A DNA stretch of 64,000 bases, from contig NZ_LDWR01000033.1 of NCBI RefSeq assembly GCF_001039005.1, positions 95,404 through 159,403 of the forward strand, given 5' to 3'. A model generated the notes under the pieces. The model saw only the letters and a list, made by a program, of their open reading frames with translations. It made no database searches and was not told where the DNA came from. Position 1 is the stretch's first letter, and each line of letters starts with the position of its first letter. A program made the position numbers and the translations under genes. Positions 46,046 to 53,879 of the stretch are shown piece by piece. This DNA comes from Burkholderia cepacia (lineage in GTDB: Bacteria; Pseudomonadota; Gammaproteobacteria; Burkholderiales; Burkholderiaceae).

Positions 46046-46522
46046 ATGACTGCGAAACTCAATCCGTTTGCTGCCGCTCCCGCACTGATGAAGAACTGGA
46101 TGACCGTGTCGGTCGCCGCCGCGAAGAGCCTCGAGCCGACGCTGATCGAGCTGGTCAAGATCCGCGCATCGCAGATCAACGCGTGTGCGAACTGCATTAA
46201 CATGCACACCGTCGAAGCCCGCGAGCAAGGCGAGACCGAGCAGCGCATCTATCTGCTGTCCGCGTGGCGCGAAGCGCCCTGCTATACCGACCGCGAACGC
46301 GCGGCGCTCGGCTGGACCGATGCACTGACGCGGCTGTCCGAGGGCCACGCGGCGCACGAAGCGGCGTATGCGGCGCTGAACGACCACTTCAGCCAGGAGG
46401 AACAGGTGAAACTCACGCTGATGATCAACGTGATCAACGGCTGGAACCGGCTTGCCGTCGGCTTCGGGCTGTGGATCGATCCGGCCGACGCGAAGGCCGC
46501 CGCCGCGCAGATGGTGGCCTGA
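46046..46522 (+). CDS. AhpD-like carboxymuconolactone decarboxylase-family protein
   Basis: A 158-residue protein of the alkylhydroperoxidase-like fold. The redox CxxC with nearby His is visible as NACANCINMH near residues 49-58. Such proteins reduce peroxides or have unknown redox roles. AAAGGAG precedes the ATG. It overlaps the next gene by one base (TGATG). This class of gene is the usual neighbour of ECF41 sigma factors. Confidence 0.9.
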   Translation: MTAKLNPFAAAPALMKNWMTVSVAAAKSLEPTLIELVKIRASQINACANCINMHTVEAREQGETEQRIYLLSAWREAPCYTDRERAALGWTDALTRLSEGHAAHEAAYAALNDHFSQEEQVKLTLMINVINGWNRLAVGFGLWIDPADAKAAAAQMVA

Positions 46523-47403
46523 TGACCAACCTCGATCCGGCCAAGGGCAGCCCTGAAGAACGGGCCGACGCGGCGGCGAGCTTCGATCCGCTGCGTCGCA
46601 CGCTGATCCGCGTCGCGTACCGGATGCTCGGTTCCGTCGCGGATGCCGAGGACACGGTGCAGGAAGCGTTCATCCGCTGGATGGACGTTGACCGCACCGA
46701 GGTGCGCGTACCCGAGGCGTTCCTGCGCCGCATGGTGATGCGCATGTGCCTCGACCAGCTGAAGTCCGCGCGGCACCAGCGCGAGACCTATATCGGCCCG
46801 TGGCTGCCCGAGCCGGTCGTCGAGGAAGATGAACAGGAGGACGTCACGCTGCCGCTGATGCTCGCGCTCGAACGGCTCTCGCCGCTCGAACGCGCGGCGT
46901 TCCTGCTGCACGACGTGTTCGGCCTCGAATTCGACGAAGTCGCCACGACGATCCAGCGCGACCCGGCCGCGTGCCGGCAGCTCGCCGCGCGGGCCCGCAC
47001 GCATGTGCGCGAGGCGCGGCCGCGTTTTCATGTCGAGAAGCAACGCGGGATCGAGCTGGCCGAAGCATTCTTCGCGGCGTCACGCAGCGGCGACATGCGC
47101 GCGCTCGGCGCGATGCTCGCCGAGGACGTGAGCCTGCATTCGGACGGCGGCGGCAAGCGCACGGCTGCCGGCAAGCCGGTGTTCGGCTTCGAGCGCGTGA
47201 TGAAGGTGCACGAATATCTGGCCGAGCTGTTCGCCACGCACGCGTCGAAACTCGTGCGGGCAGGGTTCATCAACGGGCTGCCGGGTTTCGTCACGCTGGA
47301 ATCCGACGGCGAGCTGCAGACTACTGCGCTCGAGATCGAGGACGGGAAGATCGTCGCGATCTATGTCGTGCGGAATCCTGACAAGTTGAAGCATCTGCAT
47401 TGA
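46522..47403 (+). CDS. ECF41-group RNA polymerase sigma factor with SnoaL-like C-terminal domain
   Basis: A 293-residue sigma factor. Sigma region 2 (RVAYRMLGSVADAEDTVQEAFIRW) and region 4 (LSPLERAAFLLHDVFGLEFDEVA) are followed by a SnoaL_2-like extension of about 110 residues that modulates activity in this group in place of an anti-sigma factor. The signature DGGGK sits near residue 210. It is translationally coupled to the AhpD-like gene and probably reads the TGTCACA/CGTC promoter at 45983. Confidence 0.93.
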   Translation: MTNLDPAKGSPEERADAAASFDPLRRTLIRVAYRMLGSVADAEDTVQEAFIRWMDVDRTEVRVPEAFLRRMVMRMCLDQLKSARHQRETYIGPWLPEPVVEEDEQEDVTLPLMLALERLSPLERAAFLLHDVFGLEFDEVATTIQRDPAACRQLAARARTHVREARPRFHVEKQRGIELAEAFFAASRSGDMRALGAMLAEDVSLHSDGGGKRTAAGKPVFGFERVMKVHEYLAELFATHASKLVRAGFINGLPGFVTLESDGELQTTALEIEDGKIVAIYVVRNPDKLKHLH

Positions 47404-47503
47404 AGGCGGCGGAATCGTGCGCCGCGTGCCGTGCGGATGCATGGCGACGGCGCTCTCCGCCCGCTTCTTTCCGCCCTGCTTTCCCGGTCGCCGGTTACCG
47501 TAA

Positions 47504-48019
47504 TCAATACGTCCCGACCACGAGATTGCGGACCATGATCATCAGGAAACCGAGCAGCGGCGTTGCGACGGCGAACCCGGTTGCCGCGAGCCAGTTCGTG
47601 CCGCCTTGCGCCTCCAGCAGCGCGAGAAACGATTCGCCGGACGTCGCGTTCGGGCGCAGCTTGTCGATCTTGCGTTCGACGTGTGTCTTGTAGATGCCGT
47701 TCCCGTACCAGCCGAGCGAGACCGCGATCGCGATCGTGACCGGGTCGAGCGTGCTCGATTCGAAGTATTTCGGGAAGTACAGCAGTTCGACCAGCGTGAT
47801 GCCGAGCGTGACGCCCAGCACGGCGGCCGCTTGCCAGTACATGCATCGATACGCCATCCAGACCGGACCCAGGAAGCACGCTGCCCAGTTCCACGACTGC
47901 CGGCTTTTGCGCGATTCGGCGATCGTCCATTTCCGCTCGTACCAGGCGGCTTTCTTGCCGACGTAAGCGGCAATTTCGTCGTTGCTCGCGGACGGCGTGG
48001 TGGTCGTGACCTCGGACAT
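47504..48019 (-). CDS. DUF2628 membrane protein
   Basis: 171 residues. A charged N-terminus is followed by the DUF2628 pattern RQSWNWAACFLGPVWMAYRCMYW, then three to four hydrophobic segments. These proteins are small inner-membrane proteins of unknown role. It stands alone between the ECF41 sigma gene and tRNA-Val. Confidence 0.82.
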   Translation of the reverse strand: MSEVTTTTPSASNDEIAAYVGKKAAWYERKWTIAESRKSRQSWNWAACFLGPVWMAYRCMYWQAAAVLGVTLGITLVELLYFPKYFESSTLDPVTIAIAVSLGWYGNGIYKTHVERKIDKLRPNATSGESFLALLEAQGGTNWLAATGFAVATPLLGFLMIMVRNLVVGTY

Positions 48020-48221
48020 GGTCGTTTGCTCTCAGTCGCGCGGATCGCGCGTCGTTGTTCTGATGCGGTTTGGGTGCGCTGGAGATCAGGAGGCTTGCCG
48101 CGCAGCGCGCTTCGATGCGCACACGATTCTACTCGGTGTGAATTGCGGGTCGATAGGCGGGTAAGGATGCGATGCCGTGGATCGCGCAACACATCGGGGC
48201 AACATGCGCTGTTTCGGCCGG

Positions 48222-48260
48222 AAAAAGAAAAACGCCACGCGAGGTTGCCGCGTGGCGTTT
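48222..48260 (-). terminator. Terminator downstream of tRNA-Val
   Basis: A perfect 11-bp stem AACGCCACGCG / CGCGTGGCGTT with a 7-base loop. On the minus strand it is followed by TTTCTTTTTC, so it ends the tRNA transcript. Confidence 0.85.
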
Positions 48261-48325
48261 GTATGTTTGGCGAGCCGCATTACCTGTAGGCAATGTGTGC
48301 TGCCGGACCCCTTCATTTTGTTCGT

Positions 48326-48402
48326 TGGTAGGCTCGATTGGATTCGAACCAACGACCCCCACCATGTCAAGGTGGTGCTCTAACCAACTGAGCTACGAGC
48401 CT
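48326..48402 (-). tRNA. tRNA-Val (anticodon GAC)
   Basis: The minus strand folds as a full cloverleaf. Acceptor AGGCTCG pairs with CGAGCCT; the D-arm is GCTC/GAGC; the anticodon stem CCACC/GGTGG has loop TTGACAT (anticodon GAC, valine); the variable loop is GGGTC; the T-arm carries TTCGAAT. Discriminator A is followed by an encoded CCA. It reads GUC and GUU codons. It lies at the left edge of an accessory region. Confidence 0.97.
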
Positions 48403-48414
48403 AAGAAGCCGCGA

Positions 48415-48443
48415 ATTATAGAGAGGGTTTTTGAGGAGCACAA
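48415..48443 (-). promoter_or_regulatory. Promoter of tRNA-Val
   Basis: On the minus strand TTGTGC (48443-48438), a 17-bp spacer and a perfect TATAAT (48420-48415), 12 bases upstream of the mature tRNA 5' end. Confidence 0.8.
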
Positions 48444-48552
48444 GCCCCTTCGTGAAATTTTTTTGAATCGGGGGCGCAGGTGCGGGCGAGCGATCGTGTT
48501 TGTTGCTGCGCGGGCGTGATGTCTCGTGTCACAGCGAAACGTGTCGGTGTGG

Positions 48553-48816
48553 CGAAGTTATCCACATTCCCCTCTGGATAACCGTCTTGCAAGCCTCTGG
48601 ATTCACAGTGGAGCGATTGAGGATATGTCGTCGCGACTGCGAATCAACGAAAAGTTGTTCTGTGCTCCGCGGAGCTGTTCACGTGAGGTGCCCATGGTTA
48701 TGCATCCTGCTTCGTGTTGATAATTCAGTGCGTTACGGAGGTTATCCACTGTGAGGCACAGGGCTTGTTAACTATCACTACGTATGTATACGAACCCTGT
48801 TAACACCTTTGGATAA
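48553..48816 (-). repeat. Intergenic element B, homologue of element A, with DnaA-box-like sites
   Basis: The gap 48403-48964 contains no gene but carries the same element as 1069-1332, in reverse orientation. Shared blocks include TACGTAGT, GTTAACAAG (48772-48764), GTGGATAAC (48749-48741), AACTTTT (48656-48650) and TCCACTGTGA (from 48612). DnaA-box-like sites are TTATCCACA at 48558-48566, TCTGGATAA at 48573-48581, TTATCCACT at 48742-48750 and TTTGGATAA at 48808-48816. Confidence 0.75.
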
Positions 48817-48964
48817 GCACAGTCCATCGACTGTGATTCGCGCGGGATATGCACTGCGTGCGGTGAACGGATGGACGAAGCGGCAGGCCGTGAGGGATGC
48901 GGACGAGGCGCGAACCGTCGTGTCTGTAGAATCGCCGGCATTCAGGATGTGAAGGCCTCGCGAC

Positions 48965-49405
48965 ATGGCACTGGCGATTCGGGTTGACTGGCAAAGCGGT
49001 GCGGTTCATGCGGACCGTGCTCGCATCGAGGTCGGAAGCGACGGGCAGTTGGGTGAGGACATTCGTCGCTTGTGTTCGTCGGCGCAGCCAGCGGCGAACG
49101 GTGCGGTTCGTTATCGCGTGTCGGAGAAGGTCACCTTCGGCGGTCACGCAGGCGAATGCGTGATCGACGTGAATGAAGGGCGACTCGCGAGCGTGACGAT
49201 CCTGTTCGATACGATCCGCTTTTTCGACAAAAGCATCACCGAGTCGAAGATCGTGCGGTCGATTGCGAAGTCAGCGGGCTTGACGGTGGTGAGCGAGCAT
49301 CCTGCGGTAGCACAGCTTGAACCGCGTGCGTGGGGAGTTGCCGAGTTTCGCTACGATCCGAGGCAAGGGGATTTGAGTTTCGAGGTGCAGTTCCGTAACG
49401 ACTGA
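48965..49405 (+). CDS. Hypothetical protein in the T6SS-linked accessory region
   Basis: 146 residues, soluble, mixed alpha/beta composition, with no signal peptide or membrane segment. I do not recognise the family. It is the first of four small same-strand genes running towards vgrG. A less biased base composition than the core genes suggests recent acquisition. It may be an immunity or accessory protein for a polymorphic toxin; that is inference from position only. Confidence 0.6.
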   Translation: MALAIRVDWQSGAVHADRARIEVGSDGQLGEDIRRLCSSAQPAANGAVRYRVSEKVTFGGHAGECVIDVNEGRLASVTILFDTIRFFDKSITESKIVRSIAKSAGLTVVSEHPAVAQLEPRAWGVAEFRYDPRQGDLSFEVQFRND

Positions 49406-49423
49406 ATCACGCGAGGCAAAGCG

Positions 49424-49678
49424 ATGACGTACAAGGTCCTGACGGTGTCGCGCGGTGCGATTGAGCTGTCCGATGGCGAGCGGCCGGTCCGGGTGCTTGG
49501 CGAAGCGCTGCTGCCGGTCGCGGACAACGGTCCCGCATTCGTCGTCTACGTCGATTCAATGAAGTACGCGGAGCCGAGACACGACGAGGCGATCGATGTC
49601 GTCACGCGACAGGCCGTGATTTCGGCGATTACTGCGCATTTCTCGTCGCGACGGACGACGGTCGACTTTGAATCCTGA
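49424..49678 (+). CDS. Imm74-like immunity protein
   Basis: 84 residues. The pattern VSRGAIELSDGERPVRVLGEAL, followed by FVVYVDSMKYAEPRHDEAI and a final helix plus RRTTVDFES, fits the Imm74 family of polymorphic-toxin immunity proteins as I remember it. It lies 18 bp after the preceding gene. No matching toxin domain is seen beside it, so it may be an orphan immunity gene. Confidence 0.6.
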   Translation: MTYKVLTVSRGAIELSDGERPVRVLGEALLPVADNGPAFVVYVDSMKYAEPRHDEAIDVVTRQAVISAITAHFSSRRTTVDFES

Positions 49679-49688
49679 GTTAGCGACG

Positions 49689-49760
49689 ATGAAAACCGAC
49701 GCGATGAAACCGAAGAAAGAGCAGGGTGATGCGAGCGGCGCTCGCAACTGGGGCAAGTAA
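49689..49760 (+). CDS. 23-residue small ORF coupled to the next gene
   Basis: ATG 49689 opens a 23-codon frame rich in Lys and polar residues (MKTDAMKPKKEQGDASGARN...). It ends TAATG, so its stop overlaps the start of the 235-residue gene by one base. It could be a leader peptide that couples translation, or a genuine microprotein. Ribosome site TTAGCGACG is weak. Confidence 0.35.
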   Translation: MKTDAMKPKKEQGDASGARNWGK

Positions 49761-50467
49761 TGGGACTGATCGTTTGCCATCGGCACGGACGTGCTTCCAC
49801 GGCGACAACGTCGACGGGCGTTGCCGCACGCATCAGGCTGCGCGGGCAGTGTGTGCCCGGCGAACTCGTGAAGGTCTCGCTCGACCGGCCGAGATACAGC
49901 CGGGAGATGTGGATGTTGCGCGCCGAGCTCGACGAGCACGAGGTCGATGCGACCTTTGTCGATCAGGTCGCGCACGTGAAGGCATTTCCGAAGATCGCGG
50001 CGCTGGAGCGCTTGCGTGCGTATGAGTGTTTGGCGTGCCTGGACGAACTGCTCGTGCGCTCCGGCGAAACGCCTTATCAACCGACGACGAAAGAGCAGGC
50101 GTTCGACACGTCCGTCGTCGCGGCGAATGCAAAGTGGCCTCGCAATCACGCGCGATGCGAGCTTCACGGGCTGATCTGGCCGACGCGCACGTCGCCGGAT
50201 ATCGAGGCCGCGATCCTGACGATCGACGTGATTCGCGATTGCCACGTCGTGCAGGTGACCGATGGCACGATGAAGCACGAACCGAAGCACTGGTTTGACG
50301 AAGCGTTTTTGCGCAAGGTGCTCGGGCCGGATATCGACATCGTCGAATCGGCGTTCCGGATCGACGATCGGGCCACGTTCGTGAAGCTGTGGGATGCCGG
50401 TGAGTACGTGTGTCCGGTGTGCCTGCGGGAGGTGTTGAAGCGAAGTGGCTTGAGCGATGATCGATGA
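49760..50467 (+). CDS. Hypothetical protein with C-terminal CPVC cysteines
   Basis: 235 residues, soluble. Cysteines lie near the N-terminus (LIVCHRHG), in the middle (YECLACLDE, CELHGLIWP) and near the C-terminus (YVCPVCLREVL). CxxC pairs suggest a zinc-binding or redox protein. I do not recognise the family. It is last of the four small genes before vgrG, with a 191-bp gap after it that contains a TAGAAT -10-like element at 50594-50599. Confidence 0.6.
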   Translation: MGLIVCHRHGRASTATTSTGVAARIRLRGQCVPGELVKVSLDRPRYSREMWMLRAELDEHEVDATFVDQVAHVKAFPKIAALERLRAYECLACLDELLVRSGETPYQPTTKEQAFDTSVVAANAKWPRNHARCELHGLIWPTRTSPDIEAAILTIDVIRDCHVVQVTDGTMKHEPKHWFDEAFLRKVLGPDIDIVESAFRIDDRATFVKLWDAGEYVCPVCLREVLKRSGLSDDR

Positions 50468-50658
50468 CACGCCGGCGTGAACGCAGCAACACGACGACGG
50501 TCGACTGATCCGCATGACGGATCGCAGAGCGCGTGTTCCAGCCGTGTCCTTTCTCATGATCGGACGAATAATCTTAGTGCCTTGATTAAACGGTAGAATC
50601 TCGCCCGACAGAGTCACAGACACCATCCGAGGGTGCTGAAATAAAAAAGGGCTGCATC

Positions 50659-53600
50659 ATGAACATGCCGGACATCGGCGCCGCGCTTCGCGGCGGCTTG
50701 CTTCAGCAGGATCGTTTGCTCAAGTTGGACACCCCGCTGGGGGGCAACGCACTTGCCGTACAGCGCGTGGTCGGCCGATCGCAGATCGGCAGGGACTATT
50801 CGTTCACGCTCGACGTCGTATCGAGCAATGACAGTCTTGAACTCAAGAAGCTGATCGCTCAGCCTGCGACGCTCTGGATTCAGCTCGGGAACAAGGCATA
50901 TCGGCCGGTCAGCGGCTACGTCTACACCGCGCGCCGGCTTGGCGCGAACGGTGGGTTGACGACCTATCAGCTCGAGTTGCGCGCCTGGATGCACGTGCTC
51001 CGGTTTCGCCGGGACGAGAAGATCTGGATCGACAAGAACGTCGAGGAAATCATTTCAGACGTACTTGGCATGCATCCGGAAGCGCGCGGGCGGTTCCGCT
51101 TTGCGTTGTCTCAGCCTTTGGCGAACCGTTCGTACACGCGACAGAGCGAGACGGACTGGAACCTCGTACATCGGTTGATGGAAGACGAGGGGCTTTACTG
51201 CGCATGGCAGCAGGCCGATGACGGCAAGTCGCATACGCTCGTGATCACCGACAACCTGCAGGCGTTCGCGCCGCTGTCGCCGGAAATCGTGCGCTTCTAC
51301 CGCGGCGGTACGGCAGGCGAAGCGGACGCGTTCACGCAATGGTCAGGCACGCGCACGCTGCAGAGTGTGACGCTCACGACGCGCACATTCGATTACAAGA
51401 ATCCTGCACAGCCGTCGAACCCGAAGGGCACGTCGTTGCCGACGATGGCCGGCCAGGGCGAGTTGCCGGATCAACTCGAAGTCTACGAGTACACCGGCGC
51501 TTATACGTATCTGGACCAAGCCCGTGGTGATCATCTGGCGAAGGTCAAGATGGAGGGGTGGGAGTCGCAGGCAAAGCGCTTCCATGCCGCGGGCGGCGGG
51601 CGCGCGATCGATGCCGGCCGACGCTTCACGCTGGCAGACCATCCCGAGCACGATCGCGATCCCGCCGATCAGCGCGAGTTTGCGGCGATCGAGGTGGCGT
51701 GGTGGATCGAGAACAACCTGCCCGTACCCGGTAGCGATTCGGATTTCCCGCATAGCTTGAAACGCTCGCTTGACCGGACGCGAGCACGTTACGAAAACAC
51801 GCCTGGGCTTCAGGTATCACATGACGATGGTTCGGTCGGTTTCTATCTCGTCGAAGTCGAAGCGCAACGCGTGAACGTGCCGTATCGCAGCCCGTTCGAA
51901 CATCACAAGCCCGAGATGCATCTCGAGACGGCGATCGTCGTCGGGCCGCAGGGCGAGGAAGTCTATACCGACGCACTGAACCGGATTCGCGTGCAGTTCG
52001 TGTGGGATCGTCTCAATCCGGGTAACGAGAACGCGTCGTGCTGGGTGCGCGTCGTGCAGTCGGATACGGGCGGCGGCTACGGCGGCGTGCACGTGCCGCG
52101 CATCGGCGAGGAAGTGCTGATCGACTACGTCGGCGGCGACTGCGACCGGCCGCTGGCGGTCGGGCGCGTGTACAACGGCGCGAACCAGCCGCAATGGCAT
52201 ACCGACGGGATCCTGTCCGGATATCGGTCGAAAGAGTATTCGGGCGGCGGCTACAACCAGCTCGTGATGGACGACGCGACCGGGCAGAACCGCGTGCAGC
52301 TGATGAGCAGTAGCGCGAACAGCCTGCTGCATCTCGGCTACATCATCGACCACAGCGGCAATTCGCGCGGGTCGTATCTCGGTAGCGGGTTCGACTTGCG
52401 CTCCGATGCGTATGGCGCGGTGCGGGCGAGCCAGGGCCTGTACGTGACGACGCATCCGAAGTCGGCCAATAGCCAGCCGCTCGACGTGAAGGAAGCGCAG
52501 CAACAACTCGTGACGGGCGAGAGCCTCGTCGAGGCGATGTCGGGCGTGAGCGAGCAGCATCAGGCGGAAAGCCTGAAGGACGCGCAGGATACGATGCGCG
52601 CGTTCACCGACGCGACGCAGGACAGCGCATCGGGCAGCGCGTCCGGCGGACGTACGGCAGGTGGTGGCACCGGCAACGCGAACGCGTTCAAGGAGCCGGT
52701 GATGCTGTTCGGCAGCCCGTCGGGGATCGGGATGTCGACGCAGCAGTCGGTGCATGTGGTCGCGAACGATCACGTGAACGTTGCGAGCGGGCAGAGCGTG
52801 CACGTTGCCGCGGGCAAGTCTTTGCTGGCGAGTATCGGGCAGAAGCTGAGCCTGTTCGCGCAGAACGCGGGGATGAAGCTGTTCGCGGGCAAGGGCAAGG
52901 TCGAGATCCAGGCGCAGTCGGACAACGTCGAGGTGACCGCGCAGAAGGCGGTGAAGGTCGTGTCGGCGACGGATCGGATCGAGATCGCGGCTGATCAGGG
53001 GATTCTGCTGACGAGCGGTGGGGCATACATTCGGATCAAGGATGGAAACGTCGAAGTTCATGCCCCCGGGAAGATCGATGTGAAGGGCGCGTCGCATACG
53101 TTCGCGGGGCCGGCGAGCATGGGGTATCCGTTGCCGAGTCCGCGGCCGGATCAGCCGGGGCAACTGGAATTGCTGCACCAGTATGCGAATGGCGAGGGTT
53201 TCAAGGGCGGCAAGTTCACGGTGCTGGACGCCAGCGGTGGCGTGTTGAGAGAAGGTGCGCTGGATGCAAAGGGGCATACGATCGTGAGCGGCTTGCCGGC
53301 CGGCGCTGTGCAGGTCCAGTTCGGCGAGGATCCGCGCAATCAGTACGATCCGTCGAGCGTATTCAAGACGGCGCAATGGCCAGCGAAACCGATGCAGGAA
53401 GCGGATCCGACCGCGACGGCGATGTCTCAACTCGGCGGTCTGTTGCCACCCGGGGCGCTACCGGGTGCGACAAAGTTGGCGGCCATCGCGGGGCAGGCCG
53501 CACAAGGCGGCATCGGGAAGGCGTTGAGCGGACAGGCGATGGGGCTCGCGCAGGGGGCGCTCGCGAACGTGTTGCCGTCGGGCGCGATGCAGGCAGTATC

Positions 53601-53829
53601 GGGGGCGACTCAACTGGCCGGCATGGCGGGGCAGGTTGCCCAGGGAGGTGTTGGTCAGGCGTTGAGCGGTCAGGCGATGAGCCTCGCCAAAGGTGCCCTT
53701 GCCAGCGCGTTGCCGTCTGGTGCCGGTGCGGCCCTTTCGCAGGCCGGCCAACTCGGCGCCGCAGCCCAGCAGGTCGGTGCGCTCGCCCAAGCCGCGCGAA
53801 GTGCCGTACCTGCGCTGAAGGTTCTCTGA
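50659..53829 (+). CDS. vgrG: Type VI secretion spike protein VgrG with extended C-terminus
   Basis: A 1056-residue VgrG. A gp27/gp5-like core (residues 20-530) with the OB-fold (HLETAIVVGPQGEEVYTDALNRIRVQF) is followed by a DUF2345 beta-helix region (about 690-830) and a transthyretin-like stretch near 860-900. The last 130 residues are Gly/Ala-rich and contain two tandem copies of a 46-residue unit. VgrG trimers form the tip of the type VI needle and carry effectors. The rhs gene follows 50 bp later, so the Rhs protein is the likely cargo. No other T6SS structural gene is in the window. Confidence 0.93.
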   Translation: MNMPDIGAALRGGLLQQDRLLKLDTPLGGNALAVQRVVGRSQIGRDYSFTLDVVSSNDSLELKKLIAQPATLWIQLGNKAYRPVSGYVYTARRLGANGGLTTYQLELRAWMHVLRFRRDEKIWIDKNVEEIISDVLGMHPEARGRFRFALSQPLANRSYTRQSETDWNLVHRLMEDEGLYCAWQQADDGKSHTLVITDNLQAFAPLSPEIVRFYRGGTAGEADAFTQWSGTRTLQSVTLTTRTFDYKNPAQPSNPKGTSLPTMAGQGELPDQLEVYEYTGAYTYLDQARGDHLAKVKMEGWESQAKRFHAAGGGRAIDAGRRFTLADHPEHDRDPADQREFAAIEVAWWIENNLPVPGSDSDFPHSLKRSLDRTRARYENTPGLQVSHDDGSVGFYLVEVEAQRVNVPYRSPFEHHKPEMHLETAIVVGPQGEEVYTDALNRIRVQFVWDRLNPGNENASCWVRVVQSDTGGGYGGVHVPRIGEEVLIDYVGGDCDRPLAVGRVYNGANQPQWHTDGILSGYRSKEYSGGGYNQLVMDDATGQNRVQLMSSSANSLLHLGYIIDHSGNSRGSYLGSGFDLRSDAYGAVRASQGLYVTTHPKSANSQPLDVKEAQQQLVTGESLVEAMSGVSEQHQAESLKDAQDTMRAFTDATQDSASGSASGGRTAGGGTGNANAFKEPVMLFGSPSGIGMSTQQSVHVVANDHVNVASGQSVHVAAGKSLLASIGQKLSLFAQNAGMKLFAGKGKVEIQAQSDNVEVTAQKAVKVVSATDRIEIAADQGILLTSGGAYIRIKDGNVEVHAPGKIDVKGASHTFAGPASMGYPLPSPRPDQPGQLELLHQYANGEGFKGGKFTVLDASGGVLREGALDAKGHTIVSGLPAGAVQVQFGEDPRNQYDPSSVFKTAQWPAKPMQEADPTATAMSQLGGLLPPGALPGATKLAAIAGQAAQGGIGKALSGQAMGLAQGALANVLPSGAMQAVSGATQLAGMAGQVAQGGVGQALSGQAMSLAKGALASALPSGAGAALSQAGQLGAAAQQVGALAQAARSAVPALKVL
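53463..53738 (+). repeat. 138-bp tandem repeat (46 residues x2) in the vgrG tail
   Basis: Units start at 53463 and 53601. Both encode GAT(K/Q)LA..AGQ.AQGG(I/V)G.ALSGQAM.LA.GALA..LPSGA. It is part of the vgrG frame and probably forms repeated amphipathic or hydrophobic helices. Confidence 0.85.
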
Positions 53830-53879
53830 GTATCCGCTCGCGCAAGGCGCGCCCCATCACTTTCGAATAAAGAACAACC

